Translations under genes and position numbers: made by a program
NCBI RefSeq assembly: GCF_030247185.1
Contig: NC_080571.1
Span: 236,560,666 to 236,624,665, forward strand
Reading direction: 5' to 3'
DNA from: Malaya genurostris
Lineage: Eukaryota > Arthropoda > Insecta > Diptera > Culicidae
DNA: 64,000 bases
The notes under the pieces: generated by a model
What the model saw: the letters and a program-made list of their open reading frames with translations, nothing else
Database searches by the model: none
Told to the model about the DNA's origin: nothing
In this document: positions 46,530 through 57,224 of the stretch, piece by piece
Position numbering within the stretch: the stretch's first letter is position 1
Layout: every line of letters starts with the position of its first letter

Positions 46530-47080
46530 ATCTATCATGACACCAAACTGAAACTTTGAGATCTAAAATTTCAAAAATAATATTTGTTTGAACCGACTCT
46601 GGAACAAAGAAAAATTTTGAGATTTCCGGACCGAACTTTTTTTTATTCCAAATGTCTTAGAATTTTTAATTTCGGGATCTAAAATTAACAAAAAATCCTA
46701 AATCGAGATCGACAATTTCCAAAAAAAAATTTTTTTTAAACCCTAGAATCGGGTTTCTTTAAAAATTTGTTTTTTTTAATTTTCGATCTCAAAAATGCCA
46801 AATTTTAAAGAATTGCATGAAACATCGACATCTACTGTCATCTCGAAAATAATACTAAAAAATCGACAATGTAACTTAAAATTTCCGAAATCGAAATATT
46901 TTTTAAGGCAAATGTCTTAGAATTGTCTTAAACTTGGAGATCTATTATTATCTCGAAAGAAAATGTTCGGAAACAATCAACTCTGAAATAGAAAATATGT
47001 TTTTTTGATTCAAAATGTCTTAGAATTGCATGAAATGTGGAGATCTAGCGTTAACACGACGTTTTTTTGTTAAGATCGAA
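46530..47080. repeat. Degenerate tandem repeat (about 105-145-bp units)
   Basis: AAATGTCTTAGAATT recurs (about 46647, 46911 and 47010), along with GATCTA and ATTATCTCGAAA in the same relative order. Divergent copies and indels make it an old satellite-like array. No ORF. Confidence 0.55.
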
Positions 47081-47189
47081 TCATGATTGTTTAAGATCGT
47101 GATTTTCAAAGATCGAAAATTTTAAAACTTTTATCCGATTTAGCTCAAATAAATCTCAAATCAATGTCGGCGGTTTGTAGTGCGGTGTG

Positions 47190-47395
47190 TAAAAAGCAAA
47201 GCCCTTACATTCCTTTAGCGGAATTTGACCTTCTGTTTCAACAGACTTTGCAGCCGATTCAGAGTGTACAGAACCATTGCATGGCTGGTGCTACGATTCT
47301 ACTGACACTACGAATCCTTCCAAGGTCGGGGCTCGAACATACGACAACTGGTTTGTAAGACCAGCGCCCTATGCATTGAACCGACAACCCGGGAC
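47190..47395 (-). repeat. SINE family 1 copy (tRNA-Val-like head)
   Basis: In minus orientation the head is at about 47393: GTTGTCGGTTCAATGCATAG, then CTGGT-CTTACAA-ACCAG. That is a 5-bp anticodon stem and a 7-nt loop with TAC in the anticodon position (valine), followed by a B-box TTCGAGCCCCG. The body follows with AGCCGATTCAGAGTGTACAG-type sequence. The terminal pairings are too damaged for a working tRNA. Two more copies: 26775-26960 and 51704-51920. Confidence 0.75.
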
Positions 47396-47654
47396 TATGT
47401 GTGTCTGTTGAATTGTTGTTGTTGAAACTTTGCAAAAAAAAAACGCTACACATTATTTTCACCACCTGATGACAAGATTCAATTCTCTATAATGGAAATA
47501 AAATCAGTCTCAACCAGCTTGTATAAGGTCTCAAATACAATTTTACTTAGAATTAAGAAATTGTAGAGTAAATGAAAATTCAATGACACTCAAAAATATT
47601 TCATGTAAAATCAGTTTATGCTGAATGTAACTCGAACTGTTAATGGAATGTAAA
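47396..47654. other. AT-rich spacer
   Basis: Nothing recognised. Confidence 0.3.
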
Positions 47655-48334
47655 ATGAGAGAACCAATTCGAAATACCATTGAATTCCACTAATTTTACA
47701 TACGTCAATACACGATGTATAAAAGACGTAATAATACAGATACGTATTTCGGATGTTACACACTGAAAAATTTTTACATCTTATTAGATGCACATAAATG
47801 GAGCGTCACAGTTCACGCAAATTTACGTGGAAGAACATTTAATATTGTGTCTAAAACACCATGACATGAAATTCATTGAAATAAAAAAAATGAATTTTGT
47901 AGCAACCCACCGCGACTTGAACCGAGAATCATTGGATCGCAAGTTCGTCTGATAATCGAGCCACAGAAGCATACATCTGCTTGGCCGGTAAAAGGTGCAT
48001 TTAAATTCATACAGTCGCACCTGATAGTAGCACGCAAGTTACAGTCGAAACCAGTAAAATTCAAGCTCATCTAACATTAAGTCATTACAAATAAAATTTT
48101 CCGTCATTTGACAAATTAGGTCTTTATGAATTACATCGAATAAGGGTGATTTACACCTGTAAAATTCAAATTTTTTTAGAGTGTAATTACAGACTTCTAA
48201 ACAGTATCACTGAAGAAGGATATAATTCACATCAGAAATACCTATCTGTATAATTACGTCTGTTATACTTCGTGTATTGACGTATGCAAAAATTAATGGA
48301 GTTCAAAGGTACTTCGAATTAGTTCTCTCATCAG
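47655..48334. repeat. Outer fold-back with repeat D nested inside
   Basis: Left arm (about 47655-47758: GAGAGAACCAATTCGAAATA, CATACGTCAATACACGATG, CAGATACGTATTTCGGATG) pairs with the right arm (about 48184-48334: AGAAATACCTATCTGTATAA, CGTGTATTGACGTATGC, CGAATTAGTTCTCTCATC). Between them sits repeat D. The outer palindrome looks like a host MITE interrupted by D. Confidence 0.7.
47759..48183 (+). repeat. Repeat D copy 2 (nested)
   Basis: Same as 19206-19795: ends ACACTGAAAAATTTTTACAT and ATTTTTTTAGAGTGTAATTA are inverted relative to each other. The inner sequence on the minus strand has GGCTCGATTATCAGACGAAC and CGGTTCAAGTCGCGGTGGG, giving tRNA-like A- and B-boxes. So it combines terminal inverted repeats with a Pol III-type head. 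Confidence 0.6.
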
Positions 48335-49009
48335 CTTATGGGTCTTTTTTTTTATTTAGCTTATGGTTAAGTAATTTTATAATTTTATAAGTGCATAAAT
48401 ATTTTTCATCATGTAAATTTCAAGTATTTTTTCTCAAAAGTAAAGACAAAATAAGTCTTGCAAGATTGATTAAAAATAGTTTTATTCAATTTGTCAGGAG
48501 TTGTAACTTTATTCTACCTTTTTGTCAAATTTATGATTTTTGGTAGAAATAAAATCTCTTCATACTCTTGCTCCATTCGGTGCAATTATAACACGTCGAT
48601 CTAAAAGTCTGATAAAGGGACAACACATTTCTTTCGAATTTCGATTTTTTTCATCAATGTATTCTTCTTGAAGAGCAATGAAATTGTTCCAACATTTCTA
48701 AACTGATTGCAAAACACGATTTCTCCTTAGCCTCAGGAAAAGTTTCAATCTCAAGCATAATCTCATCATTCGTATCAAATCTCTTTTTTAAATCAGAGAG
48801 TAGAAAAAACCTGCTAGGGGCTTAATCTGTCGAATATGGTGGATGCGGTAGCAGTTCGGATTTCAATTCATAGAATTTAGCCATCGTAGCGATCGGCTTG
48901 TGACAGAGGGTTTTAATTCTGATGAAAAATCACTTTTTCCTTCTTCATCCCAAGCCTATTTATTTCACTTTCAACTTTTCAACGATCCAATAATGCTGTG
49001 TTATATTCA

Positions 49010-51586
49010 CTATTGACCAGGGCCGGTGAAACATGTTATGCCCAGGTGGGTAACTTTTCGTACCGGGGGAAAGACCCACTATTTTGAATTATTGAAATGA
49101 TATTTATCCCTTGAAAGTGTAAGGTCGGTTTTTATAATGTTTTGTTTCGATATAACTTTACATGAAATACGTAAATTTGTTTCGAAACAAAATTGCGTAT
49201 TTAAGGTAAAATGTAGCGGAATGCGCGAATCGCGTTTTTGTTCAATTATTCAAAAACTAGACCGATTTTCGAAAAACCAAAAACACTTAAATTTTCGAAA
49301 TCAAATTTATCACAACTAAGCATTCTTAGAATTTTGGAATTTTGCTTTGCCGAGCCGTAACTGGTTTTTGAAATGTATAAACGGTTACTGTTCCGTTCCC
49401 CGGGATGATTTTGATACTGAAAAGTAGTGTTTGTAGCAGAATTTCACAAAGAATCTGAAAATGCAACTCAAAATAATAAAATTTTATCCAAAACGACCGA
49501 AATTTGAAAAAGTATACATAAACTTTTCCGCATTTTTTTATTGCTTGCTATTGCTTTATTACTTGTATTGAGGTGGTGTAAGAAATGCACGGTGGACTCG
49601 GTGGCATTATATCATGAGCAAAAATTACACATCAAATAATGACGCGAATTTATGCAGCATTGGGTTTTGTGTTGAAATGAAAACGTTTATTTTCTAAGTA
49701 ACTGTCATTTATAATGCTAAAAATGTCCAACTCTGTTGAGCTCAATGCATTGATGTTGCTGAAGCAATAATGCTTGGCTGTGTAATATCATATAATCGGT
49801 ATTATTTTAGATTGTAGCAATTTTGATAGCAAAACTAAAACTTCAACCTTGACAGGCTACTGAACTAAATAAATACAAGTCAAGTATTATCGTTCATAAC
49901 TTTTATATAACCTGTGATACAAACAATGTGGCCTGGTGAACTACTGGCAAAAATATCGAAAATACTTGAATGTTCTCTTGTCTTCAAACGTTATTTTGTC
50001 AATACATATACATATAACGTCATGTTAGTCATTCATAATTACTCATGATTTATAGCTCTAGTGTAAGAGTAATCACTAACAATAACGATTGAATTAGCAT
50101 ATATTCAAAGTGTGAAGGATTCAAAAATCGATTACGTCCAGTCTTTTCTACAAGCCAACATAACGAGAGGTAAGCCCACTGCGCTCAATCACTGAAAAAA
50201 GTTCTGGTTTCCATGTGTCGGTTTTCCTTGTTATGCTTTGTGCGACGTTCATTCAACTGAAGCGGATAAAATTTTGCGCGCATTTTACGACGCTACATTT
50301 CACCTTAAAGACATAAAACTATTGTGGGGTAGTTTGAACTGTTGACGTAGGGCTACTCAGCTAGTTTCAAAATCATTGCCAATATTTGTTTTGAATACAA
50401 AGGCAGCAGTATTTTCTATTCCGTATAACCTTATTTGTGTCTGTGAATTTTTCTAAATTATTCTTTGAGAATTTGAGTTTAGTTTTCTTGATGATGAAAG
50501 GTGCTGAACTCCATGATCGAGATCATCCTGCATTTCCTTGAATACGAAGAAACAGCCGATTTTCGATAAAAATGTGTCTCGCGAAAGTTTAACGGCGCAC
50601 AAAACAAATCCACAAACAGTCCAACCGCTGATGTCCATAACACATTGTTCTAAAAGTACCGAGACTGACCCAGAGATGACGTTTGTAATGTCAAACTAAC
50701 CTCATTTTTCGAAAGTACCAACCTTCTGGGGACATATGTCAAATTTCTCGTCAATCGCTCAACAAACACTAAACCTACTGACATATAAGTGACGTTACTT
50801 ATTAATTTTTGGAAACAAAAATGGAGATTATGAACTCCGTGTGTTGATAAAACATTGCTTTTTAAAAGGAGAAACCCACGCAAGGCCAGCATCGGTTTAA
50901 GAAATATTACCCGGATCCGTTTAAAACGAAGATTTTTGGTATTCTGATTTTAAACGTGGCCAAATGAAGCATTCTTCATGAAAAAATACAGCAAGTTTTG
51001 AACATCATGATAGATGAACGCCAAATCAAAGTTCATGAAATTAGATGAGCTAAGATGAATAGACTCGCGAAAATCTGGGCATGAAAATATTGTTCAAATG
51101 GATGTCTCATTCGCTCACGACCAAGTCTATAGTCAATATAGACAGTAATTTTTTTCTATTAGAGATTGTGAAGAACTCATTGTGTATGAGAAAGCTGCCG
51201 CAAGCAGAAAGTAACAACTTCTGGTAACTATTTTCCGGTATACCCGAGACTCGAGTGATTTGCATTGATGTGATGCTTAAGCTAGACTCCTCTGGGTGAA
51301 AGGTTGCTAGAGAGATTTTTGCTTGCTCGAATAACGCTTGTCACGTCTTACTTTTCTATTGTATATCTTCACATCCTTGCTCTACCTTGAGTACAAGCAA
51401 TCGATAATTTTAATTTTCTTTATTATTCTTAGTTACAATGAAAATATTCTTGATCTTATAAATAATAATAATATTAATATTGTTTTTTCGTTCGAATATT
51501 CAGGTGGGTAATTACCCACCTTTGGAATTTTCGGTTGGGTAGTTCTACCCACCACACCCACCTCTTTCACCGGCCCTGCTATTGAC
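49010..51586. mobile_element. hAT-like non-autonomous element (2.56 kb)
   Basis: The element is 49018-51578. Both ends have CAGGGCCGGTGAAA in inverted orientation (starting 49018, and TTTCACCGGCCCTG ending 51578), flanked by a perfect 8-bp target duplication CTATTGAC (49010-49017 and 51579-51586). 8-bp duplications and CAGGG-type ends are hAT hallmarks. The target duplication lies in the coding part of a mariner: across it the mariner reads directly through. No transposase ORF is visible and it holds a mariner fragment, so it is a composite or a non-autonomous derivative. Confidence 0.85.
50640..51130 (+). pseudogene. Mariner N-terminal fragment inside the hAT-like element
   Basis: A terminal-like GTACCGAGACTGACCCAGAG near 50654 and a leader, then ATG 50821 (MEIMNSVC, stop). 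Across frames: FKKYYPDPFKTKIF, ILILNVAK and NIMIDERQIKVHEIR, similar to the 62831-63747 mariner (EKCYPDSCPSKATI, EFKRGRTD, IIMKGRKVKLREI). All downstream catalytic parts are missing. Confidence 0.6.
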
Positions 51587-51691
51587 CATTTTTACCCTTT
51601 TCGAGGTAATCAATGAACAAAATCCTATTCGCATTCAAAAATTCAGAGACCATAATTTTTCCTACCGATGTTTGAGAGTGATCAAACACTT

Positions 51692-51932
51692 TTGTGAACT
51701 AGCAGAGTAAAATTTTTGCATTACATTTTTTTTGTGGAATTTGGCCTTTCTGTTTCAACAGATTTCGCGGCTGATTCATAGCGTACAGAATCGTACAGAA
51801 TGGCTAGTACTACGATCCTACTGACACTAAGAATTCTCCCTTTCTGGTCGGGTCTCGAACATACGACAACTGGCTTGTAAAACCAGCGCCTTATACATTG
51901 AACTGCCAACCCGGGCAACCTTGTGAACTAGC
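51692..51932 (-). mobile_element. SINE family 1 copy with target duplication
   Basis: The SINE is 51704-51920, flanked by the 12-bp perfect duplication TTGTGAACTAGC (51692-51703 and 51921-51932). In minus orientation: CTGGT-TTTACAA-GCCAG (anticodon-stem-like, TAC), TATGTTCGAGACCCGACC (B-box), and a body like that at 47190-47395. It interrupts the mariner at 48545-52400. Confidence 0.85.
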
Positions 51933-52400
51933 GATTGTTATTTTTAATGAGTTGTAAAAAAATGTGACAACCCCTTTGCCAACCATTTTTTCATATTCAA
52001 GTGCTAATGATCTTCCGCGTCTTCACGTTTCGATTTTCTATAAAAATGGAATGAACTTTTAAGTCGATTTTGGATCAACAGCCTCATTTGCCCGATCAGT
52101 TTAAATTAGCATGCCAGTCAATGATGGTTGGTCTACCTGGAACAGATTCCGTATAATGGTAATCAGGCCATTTATTTGCTTGCACATTTTTTTACATCGA
52201 AAACTGTGTTTCAACAAAACATGAAATTCTTCTCCTCCATTGTATTTACTTTTTCAAAAGTAACATCACTAAGAGCACACAAATATACCTAACGTCATGA
52301 AATTTTCACAGATGTCACCTGAAAGATATTTCTATTGACCACTAGAAGGATTTTTAGTTAGTGACGCCATCTGGCTGTCAAACCGGTAACTTATTTACCG

Positions 52401-52640
52401 ATGTATTATGCACCGATATTGAATGGACCTGTCGCTTTCTAGGAGAATGTACTCAACATAGTTTAACGATGAGGTAATGTTATCAATTGGTTCTTTTCAG
52501 AACCAATAAATTGATTTCCGTGTTTTTGTACGACTTCATCGAACAAGTCAAATCCACAGCAACGTGCATTATAACTGACAGGTAACCCAAAAATTTTAGG
52601 GGACGGTACTCCCAAATATGTTTTCCGTAATGATTGTGTC
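52401..52640. other. Spacer
   Basis: Nothing recognised. Confidence 0.3.
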
Positions 52641-52714
52641 AAGTTGCAGCTTGTTTTTTTTTATTTAAAAGATATTTTTATTCAGGCCTATTGGCGTACA
52701 AGCTTTACGTGGCC

Positions 52715-54435
52715 GATTGAGCCAATTTTTTAAATAATTTTTTTTTGAGTTGGATCTCGTTGTCACCCTTTTTCTAGGGGGAGAGGAGCTTCTATTTCCC
52801 TCCTGCGAGGATTGAGGGGCACTTCGTTCGTGGTTCGTCTCGTCATCAATTGCCGCATCGATGGTATTGTTGTTGATTTTCGTCTTCTTTTCGTTGCTAG
52901 TTGCTGTAGATGCACCTTGTTGTACATTGGTTGCAATCAAGGATGGTTTTTATCGTATCAAAGAACGTTCACTGGCAACTCTTCCACGATTGAATCAGTG
53001 CCATCAAATAGAGTTGGAAATCATCGCAACAACAAAAACCCGGCACGGCTCATTTAACATAGAATCGACACCAGTGCGAGAGCGAATTTCTCTCGATGAC
53101 ATTTCTGAGAATCAAAGGTTGGCACGCCGCTGTGGGGATCTTCTCTGAAGCAACAAACGGTCGCTTATTCTCGTTTCGCGATCCGATTCTATACAGGCAG
53201 TTGATAATTGCGATAGAATCATTTTACTATTGCCGCTTATTCTAACTATGTGCATATAATCTTTGTATAAGTTGTGTCTATGAAAATGTCTGTGAATGCT
53301 CCACACAAGGGTTTTGAAATATTGCAACCTAGTATGATAATCATCAAGTTGAATCATCGATTCGATTTTCTGCGATAGTTTTCAACTTGCGATTCTCTCT
53401 TGGGAAATTCCACACAGCAACGATCATTATCAGACAGTAATTTTTTTTAAGGGCCGAGAAATACTCAGAGTATGAAGTGGAGCGAAGGAATGTAGAAAAA
53501 TTCTCTCGCGGTTCATGCATTGAGAGACTCGAGTTCTTGTAGCATCTTCTACCGGATTGAAAATGTTGTATACAATATAGATAGCAATATAGCAGCTTCT
53601 GTGAAATTTTCGGCAATCACCAACACTGGTTGCAATTGCTGGTTCGTTGGAGGGTAAGTTGTTAACTGCAGCTGGTGTACTTTGTTCAATAGGGGATGAT
53701 GATGGATTCGTTGAAGGGGATGTTTCATTGTTGTTGGTGGCTGTCACAGGTGTACTGGAGTTGCTTGGGGTTGGTGTGAAGGAAGCACCGTTGTCCTTTG
53801 GTGTAGTTGTCTCCTTGTCCAGTTTATCACATCGCTTACCGTAGTGAACAGCTTATTGGCATTATTGACATGTGGCCATTTGATTGTCAAAGGTAACAAG
53901 TGATTTGCACGGAATTCTTGTATCTTGACCGAAAATCACATAAGAAGGAATAGCCTTATTCAAGGGTATGCGTAACAAACGTACGCCATTTAGAATACCG
54001 GGGAAAAAGTTCTTCCACTTTTCTTTTTCGATAGAGAGAATCTCTCCGTATTGGGACATAGTTTGCGAATATATGAATCGGTGACGCTTGAGGGAAGATC
54101 ATGCACACGCACTTCTTTAGCACTATCATCCATATATACTGGAATGTTGAACTTAATGTTCTCGTGCTCCACATACTGCACATTGTTATTGTCTTTTTCT
54201 AATTGAATTGCATACAACTCTTTATAAAACTGGATGTAAATAACATTTTTTGTCTTATTGCATTGAAGTAAATGCACACGTTTAATGTCAAGATGCATTT
54301 GCTCCTTAAGAAAAACTTCAAGTTCTCGTATCGAAGGTCGAATTTTGCACTGCCTGAAGTCAACAACAATTGTATTCTTTTGTGTCGGCGATAGCTTTTG
54401 TTCGTTTGGTTCACTAATTTCGAGGTCGTTCTATT
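52715..54435 (-). pseudogene. gag-like ORF1, copy 3 (mutated start, interrupted)
   Basis: The ATG that starts copy 2 is altered here (AAATTAGTGAACC versus AAATGAGTGAACC). The conserved protein then runs with frame changes: NVIYIQFYKELYAIQLEKDN, NNVQYVEHENIKFNIPVYMD, AKEVRVHDLPSSVTDSYIRK, KSGRTFSPVF. The knuckle region reads C-x2-C-x4-H-x4-C with two stops inside (around 53880-53838), supporting a CCHC zinc knuckle in the family ancestor. After the insertion come NVQQGASTATSNEKKTKINN and SSPPRKRVTTRSNSKKN, the basic C terminus. Confidence 0.7.
52925..53636 (-). mobile_element. 686-bp insertion in ORF1 copy 3
   Basis: The insertion is 52938-53623, flanked by a 13-bp target duplication with one mismatch (CATTGGTTGCAAT at 52925-52937, CACTGGTTGCAAT at 53624-53636). 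Its 52938-53108 end is repeat X (also at 4592-4757). No poly(A) or terminal inverted repeat is evident. Minus-strand frames (53112-53357, 53344-53616) have no recognisable domains. Duplication length suggests a retroposon or endonuclease-type insertion; class unknown. Confidence 0.7.
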
Positions 54436-54719
54436 GTTCACTACACAATACTGTACTTGGTTTCTCCTGTCCCGAACGTAAGCGGTTTTGTTTTATCAAC
54501 TGACTCGGATGAGATGTGAAACCGAACTGAAGTTGCAGCTTGTTGATAATTTTTTCTATTGAACAATTATGAACATCTGATGATTATAAGGAAAATATTT
54601 AAGTAGTTTAAATCGGTCTTGTCAAAATTTATATGCTGTTCGATATTTAAGATGAAGGTAATAATTGTAATAATATTTAATATGATTACGCCGTCGGTAT
54701 TTTGGATTTTCAAATACTA

Positions 54720-56060
54720 CATGGAATGAGAAGTCCCGGATCTAACAAAGATGAAGCCGATTTTTACCGTGAAAACTTTTTATTCTTCAGTATAATCTCC
54801 ATCTATAGCGATACACTTCGCGACCCATCGGTCCTTCAACATTTTGATGCCCTTTGAAAAAAAGAATCGTCAAGACCTTCAAAATAGGCTTCCGTTTCTG
54901 CAATGACCTCAGCACTCGACAAGAATTTCTTTCTCTGGAGAAACCCTTTCAGGTTTAGAAATAGATTATAGTCACTGAGGGTCAGGCCTTGAGAATACGG
55001 GGGATGGTGGACCATTCCGTACTGCAACTCATTCAATTTCACTGTTGCTTTTATGCATGAATAGCAAGCTTGATGAAAACTAGAACTTGTTTGACACGAT
55101 CATGATAATCTAGAGGCTTGTTCTCAACAAAATATAAACGGTTCGAAACTGTTCACGTCTTTCCAGTGAGAAGCCCAGGATTGTTCATTCCATGTAGTGT
55201 AGATCATTAACTTGACAAGTTTCAGGAGATTTCTAACCCTAAACAGTTGACTAAACGCAATAAACAATGATTTTCATAAATTTAGACACACACACAACCG
55301 AGACAATTATTAGAAATATTTGTTAACTGTACTGCTAAAATATTTATTTTCTTGGACCAAATTCAAATTTCGCTATCAACTTGAGACCGAAATCCTTGGA
55401 GGTATTACATTTTTACAAATTAAACGTTTTTCATACTCTTTTAAAATTTCTTCAGAATTTCAATAGCATTTGAGTAAAAATTTCTGAAGGTTGAAGTTCT
55501 AGGGTATCGAATCGATAAAGTGGATAAGAAAGTAATTGAAGCCCTAAATCGTTGATTTTCGGTATGGTTATAATGTTGTGTACATGCGTTTTATGTTGTA
55601 AAACCAAAACTTTTCCGTATCATGTGAGGATGTTTTACAGCGCTTTAGGTCTTCAATTGCTCAAATGAAGCGCAGTAATAGTCGCTGTATATGGGTTTTC
55701 TTTTTTTCGAGGTAGTCCACGATAAGTATGCCATGACAATCCTAGAAAACCGCTATCATGACGCTTCGCAGTGCTTCGTGCTGGCATCAGCTCATTGACG
55801 GGGATTTTTCTGTTCTTTGACATGCTAATAGTTGATCCATATTTCATCAACAGTTACCAGTCGACTCAAGGCGTCCACTCGATTATGCATCAGCTTGGCG
55901 AAACATGCCTCCGAAGTGCACTCGCGTTTGAGTATTTGGATTGTAATTTTTTCATCTTCAGAGTCTCACCCAAAATATTGCGTGTGTGCTCAGTACTAAT
56001 CCTTGTGGTACTAATCTTTGATTAGGTTTAACGCTAGACATTTTGGTGAATGACTGCTAA
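54720..56060 (-). pseudogene. Decayed mariner with internal insertion
   Basis: Minus frames from right to left: LGETLKMKKLQSK near 55960, the first catalytic Asp motif LVTVDEIWIN near 55850-55820, SKKRKPIYSDYYCASFEQL near 55700-55650. After about 550 bp of unrelated sequence comes KLNELQYGMVHHPPYSQG and LTLSDYNLFLNL (55040-54940), then FLSSAEVIAETEAYF. The third Asp is kept in SDYN. The second Asp is lost or lies in the unrelated segment. The left terminus is probably near AGAAGTCCCGGATCTAAC (54730). Confidence 0.65.
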
Positions 56061-56064
56061 TCCA

Positions 56065-57220
56065 TGATAGAAACTGCTATTAGTGTGATGTTATCTATAT
56101 TTACAATTTTCAAGCGATCGTTCGATGAAAAAGATTCGTCTCACCTTTAATATCCTCTGTTCCATAGCACGATCAACAATCAACAAGTATTTCTCATCAT
56201 CTCTAATACATCTGTCAATAAAAATTCTCGATTCCATAAAGTTGTTTTTATTTCGGACTAAACGATTCGAATCATTCCACAAATTGTTATTAACTCTAGT
56301 TAATGCTGGTCAAAACCAGCTGATAACACGAGTGCTCATTTCCCGACAAGCTCTTATCAACATCTTCGATCTGCTTTCACTACAAACATAACTGCGAACT
56401 AAACACCACTTCGACTAGCTTCACGATAGACGTGCGACCACTTGCGGACCGGCTAAACTTGACATTGATGGAAAGGTTTCTTTCTTCCACTCTGCTGAAT
56501 TCTGTTTCGTTAGAATGAATCGGAAAGTCAAGAACTAGCGATTACTACGGGAACATCGTGTTAGAATCGGACGAGAGAATTCTGGAGAAATAAACGAATA
56601 AAAATTTTCCGTTGTTGAATTTGAAGGTAAACAAATTACTTTGATTGCGTTGTATTATTTATTCAACCAGAATGTTAATAAAGTACAGCTATTTTGTATG
56701 TGCTATCACATGAAAATTGTTGTTTTTTTTCTAGTGACCGGACACAACGTTATCAATTGCATTATAACAACAAATACAGTCGCGATGGGTTTAACGGCTA
56801 GAGTTTATTATGAGAATCAAAAACAAAAAAAAACGATGATCACATTGCTTTTGAATCACATATATGTAAACTAAAATCATTCAATCTGGAGTGCTCCAAT
56901 TTTTCTCTCTATGACTCACTCAAATTATACGCATTCACGTGCTTACATTTCCTGAAAGAATAGTGTGCTCTTAGTAGACATAACGGTGAATAGATACACC
57001 GCGATAACGGGCTAAGGACCAATTATTTTTGTTGGGTTGGGTTGGTTTGAAAACTACTAAGCAATTCCAGAATTGGGTAACAAGTCATTAGGCTTTACAC
57101 ACGTCTTCAGTATAGGAACCATTTAACTTACACAGATGAAGAATCCACTCACGACTGGTTTTTTTAAACAGGCGAAGGTATTTTTAATGCCCTTTCTTTA
57201 CATAGTTGAAACTCGGAATC
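56065..57220. other. AT-rich spacer
   Basis: No gene or repeat recognised; small plus frames at 56125 and 56641 lack motifs. Confidence 0.35.
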
Positions 57221-57224
57221 TGTT

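Larger units (their letters stand above)
48545..52400 (-). mobile_element. Dead mariner split by a hAT-like element and a SINE
   Basis: Reading the minus strand from 52400: a leader (GACAGCCAGATGGCGTCAC), a start context near 52240-52220 (ATGGAGGAGAAGAATTTCATG), a damaged N-terminal region, then near 51665-51595 a segment FLNANRILFIDYLEKGKN. There the hAT-like element (49018-51578) interrupts it. It resumes at 49017 with VNSEYNTALLDR, KKEKVIFHQ (second Asp mutated, GAT to AAT), then HPPYSTD, a stop, APSRFFLLSDLKKRFDTND (third Asp changed to Arg), ending with KEKSCFAISLEMLEQ near 48660. The SINE (51704-51920) sits in it too. Its exact left terminus was not located. Confidence 0.7.
52641..54544 (-). 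mobile_element. ORF1-only retroposon, copy 3, with insertion
   Basis: The element is 52656-54529, minus orientation, with a perfect 15-bp target duplication AAGTTGCAGCTTGTT (52641-52655 and 54530-54544). 5' end on the minus strand: CAGTTCGGTTTCACATCTCA; 3' end: the AATAAAAATATCTTTTAAAT stretch and an A-run. It is broken by a 686-bp insertion (52938-53623), which leaves about 1188 bp of element, the same length as copy 2. Confidence 0.9.

Noticed and set aside
47335..47395. A tRNA-Val gene on the minus strand
   Set aside because: The anticodon stem and B-box are recognisable, but acceptor-stem pairing is lost and the unit is followed by the SINE body shared by three copies, so it is a SINE head.
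52812..53148. Hydrophobic plus-strand frames (e.g. VLLLIFVFFSLLVAVDAP) suggesting a signal peptide
   Set aside because: They are antisense to the ORF1 C-terminal region and repeat X; the hydrophobicity comes from the antisense of Asn/Lys/Thr-rich coding.
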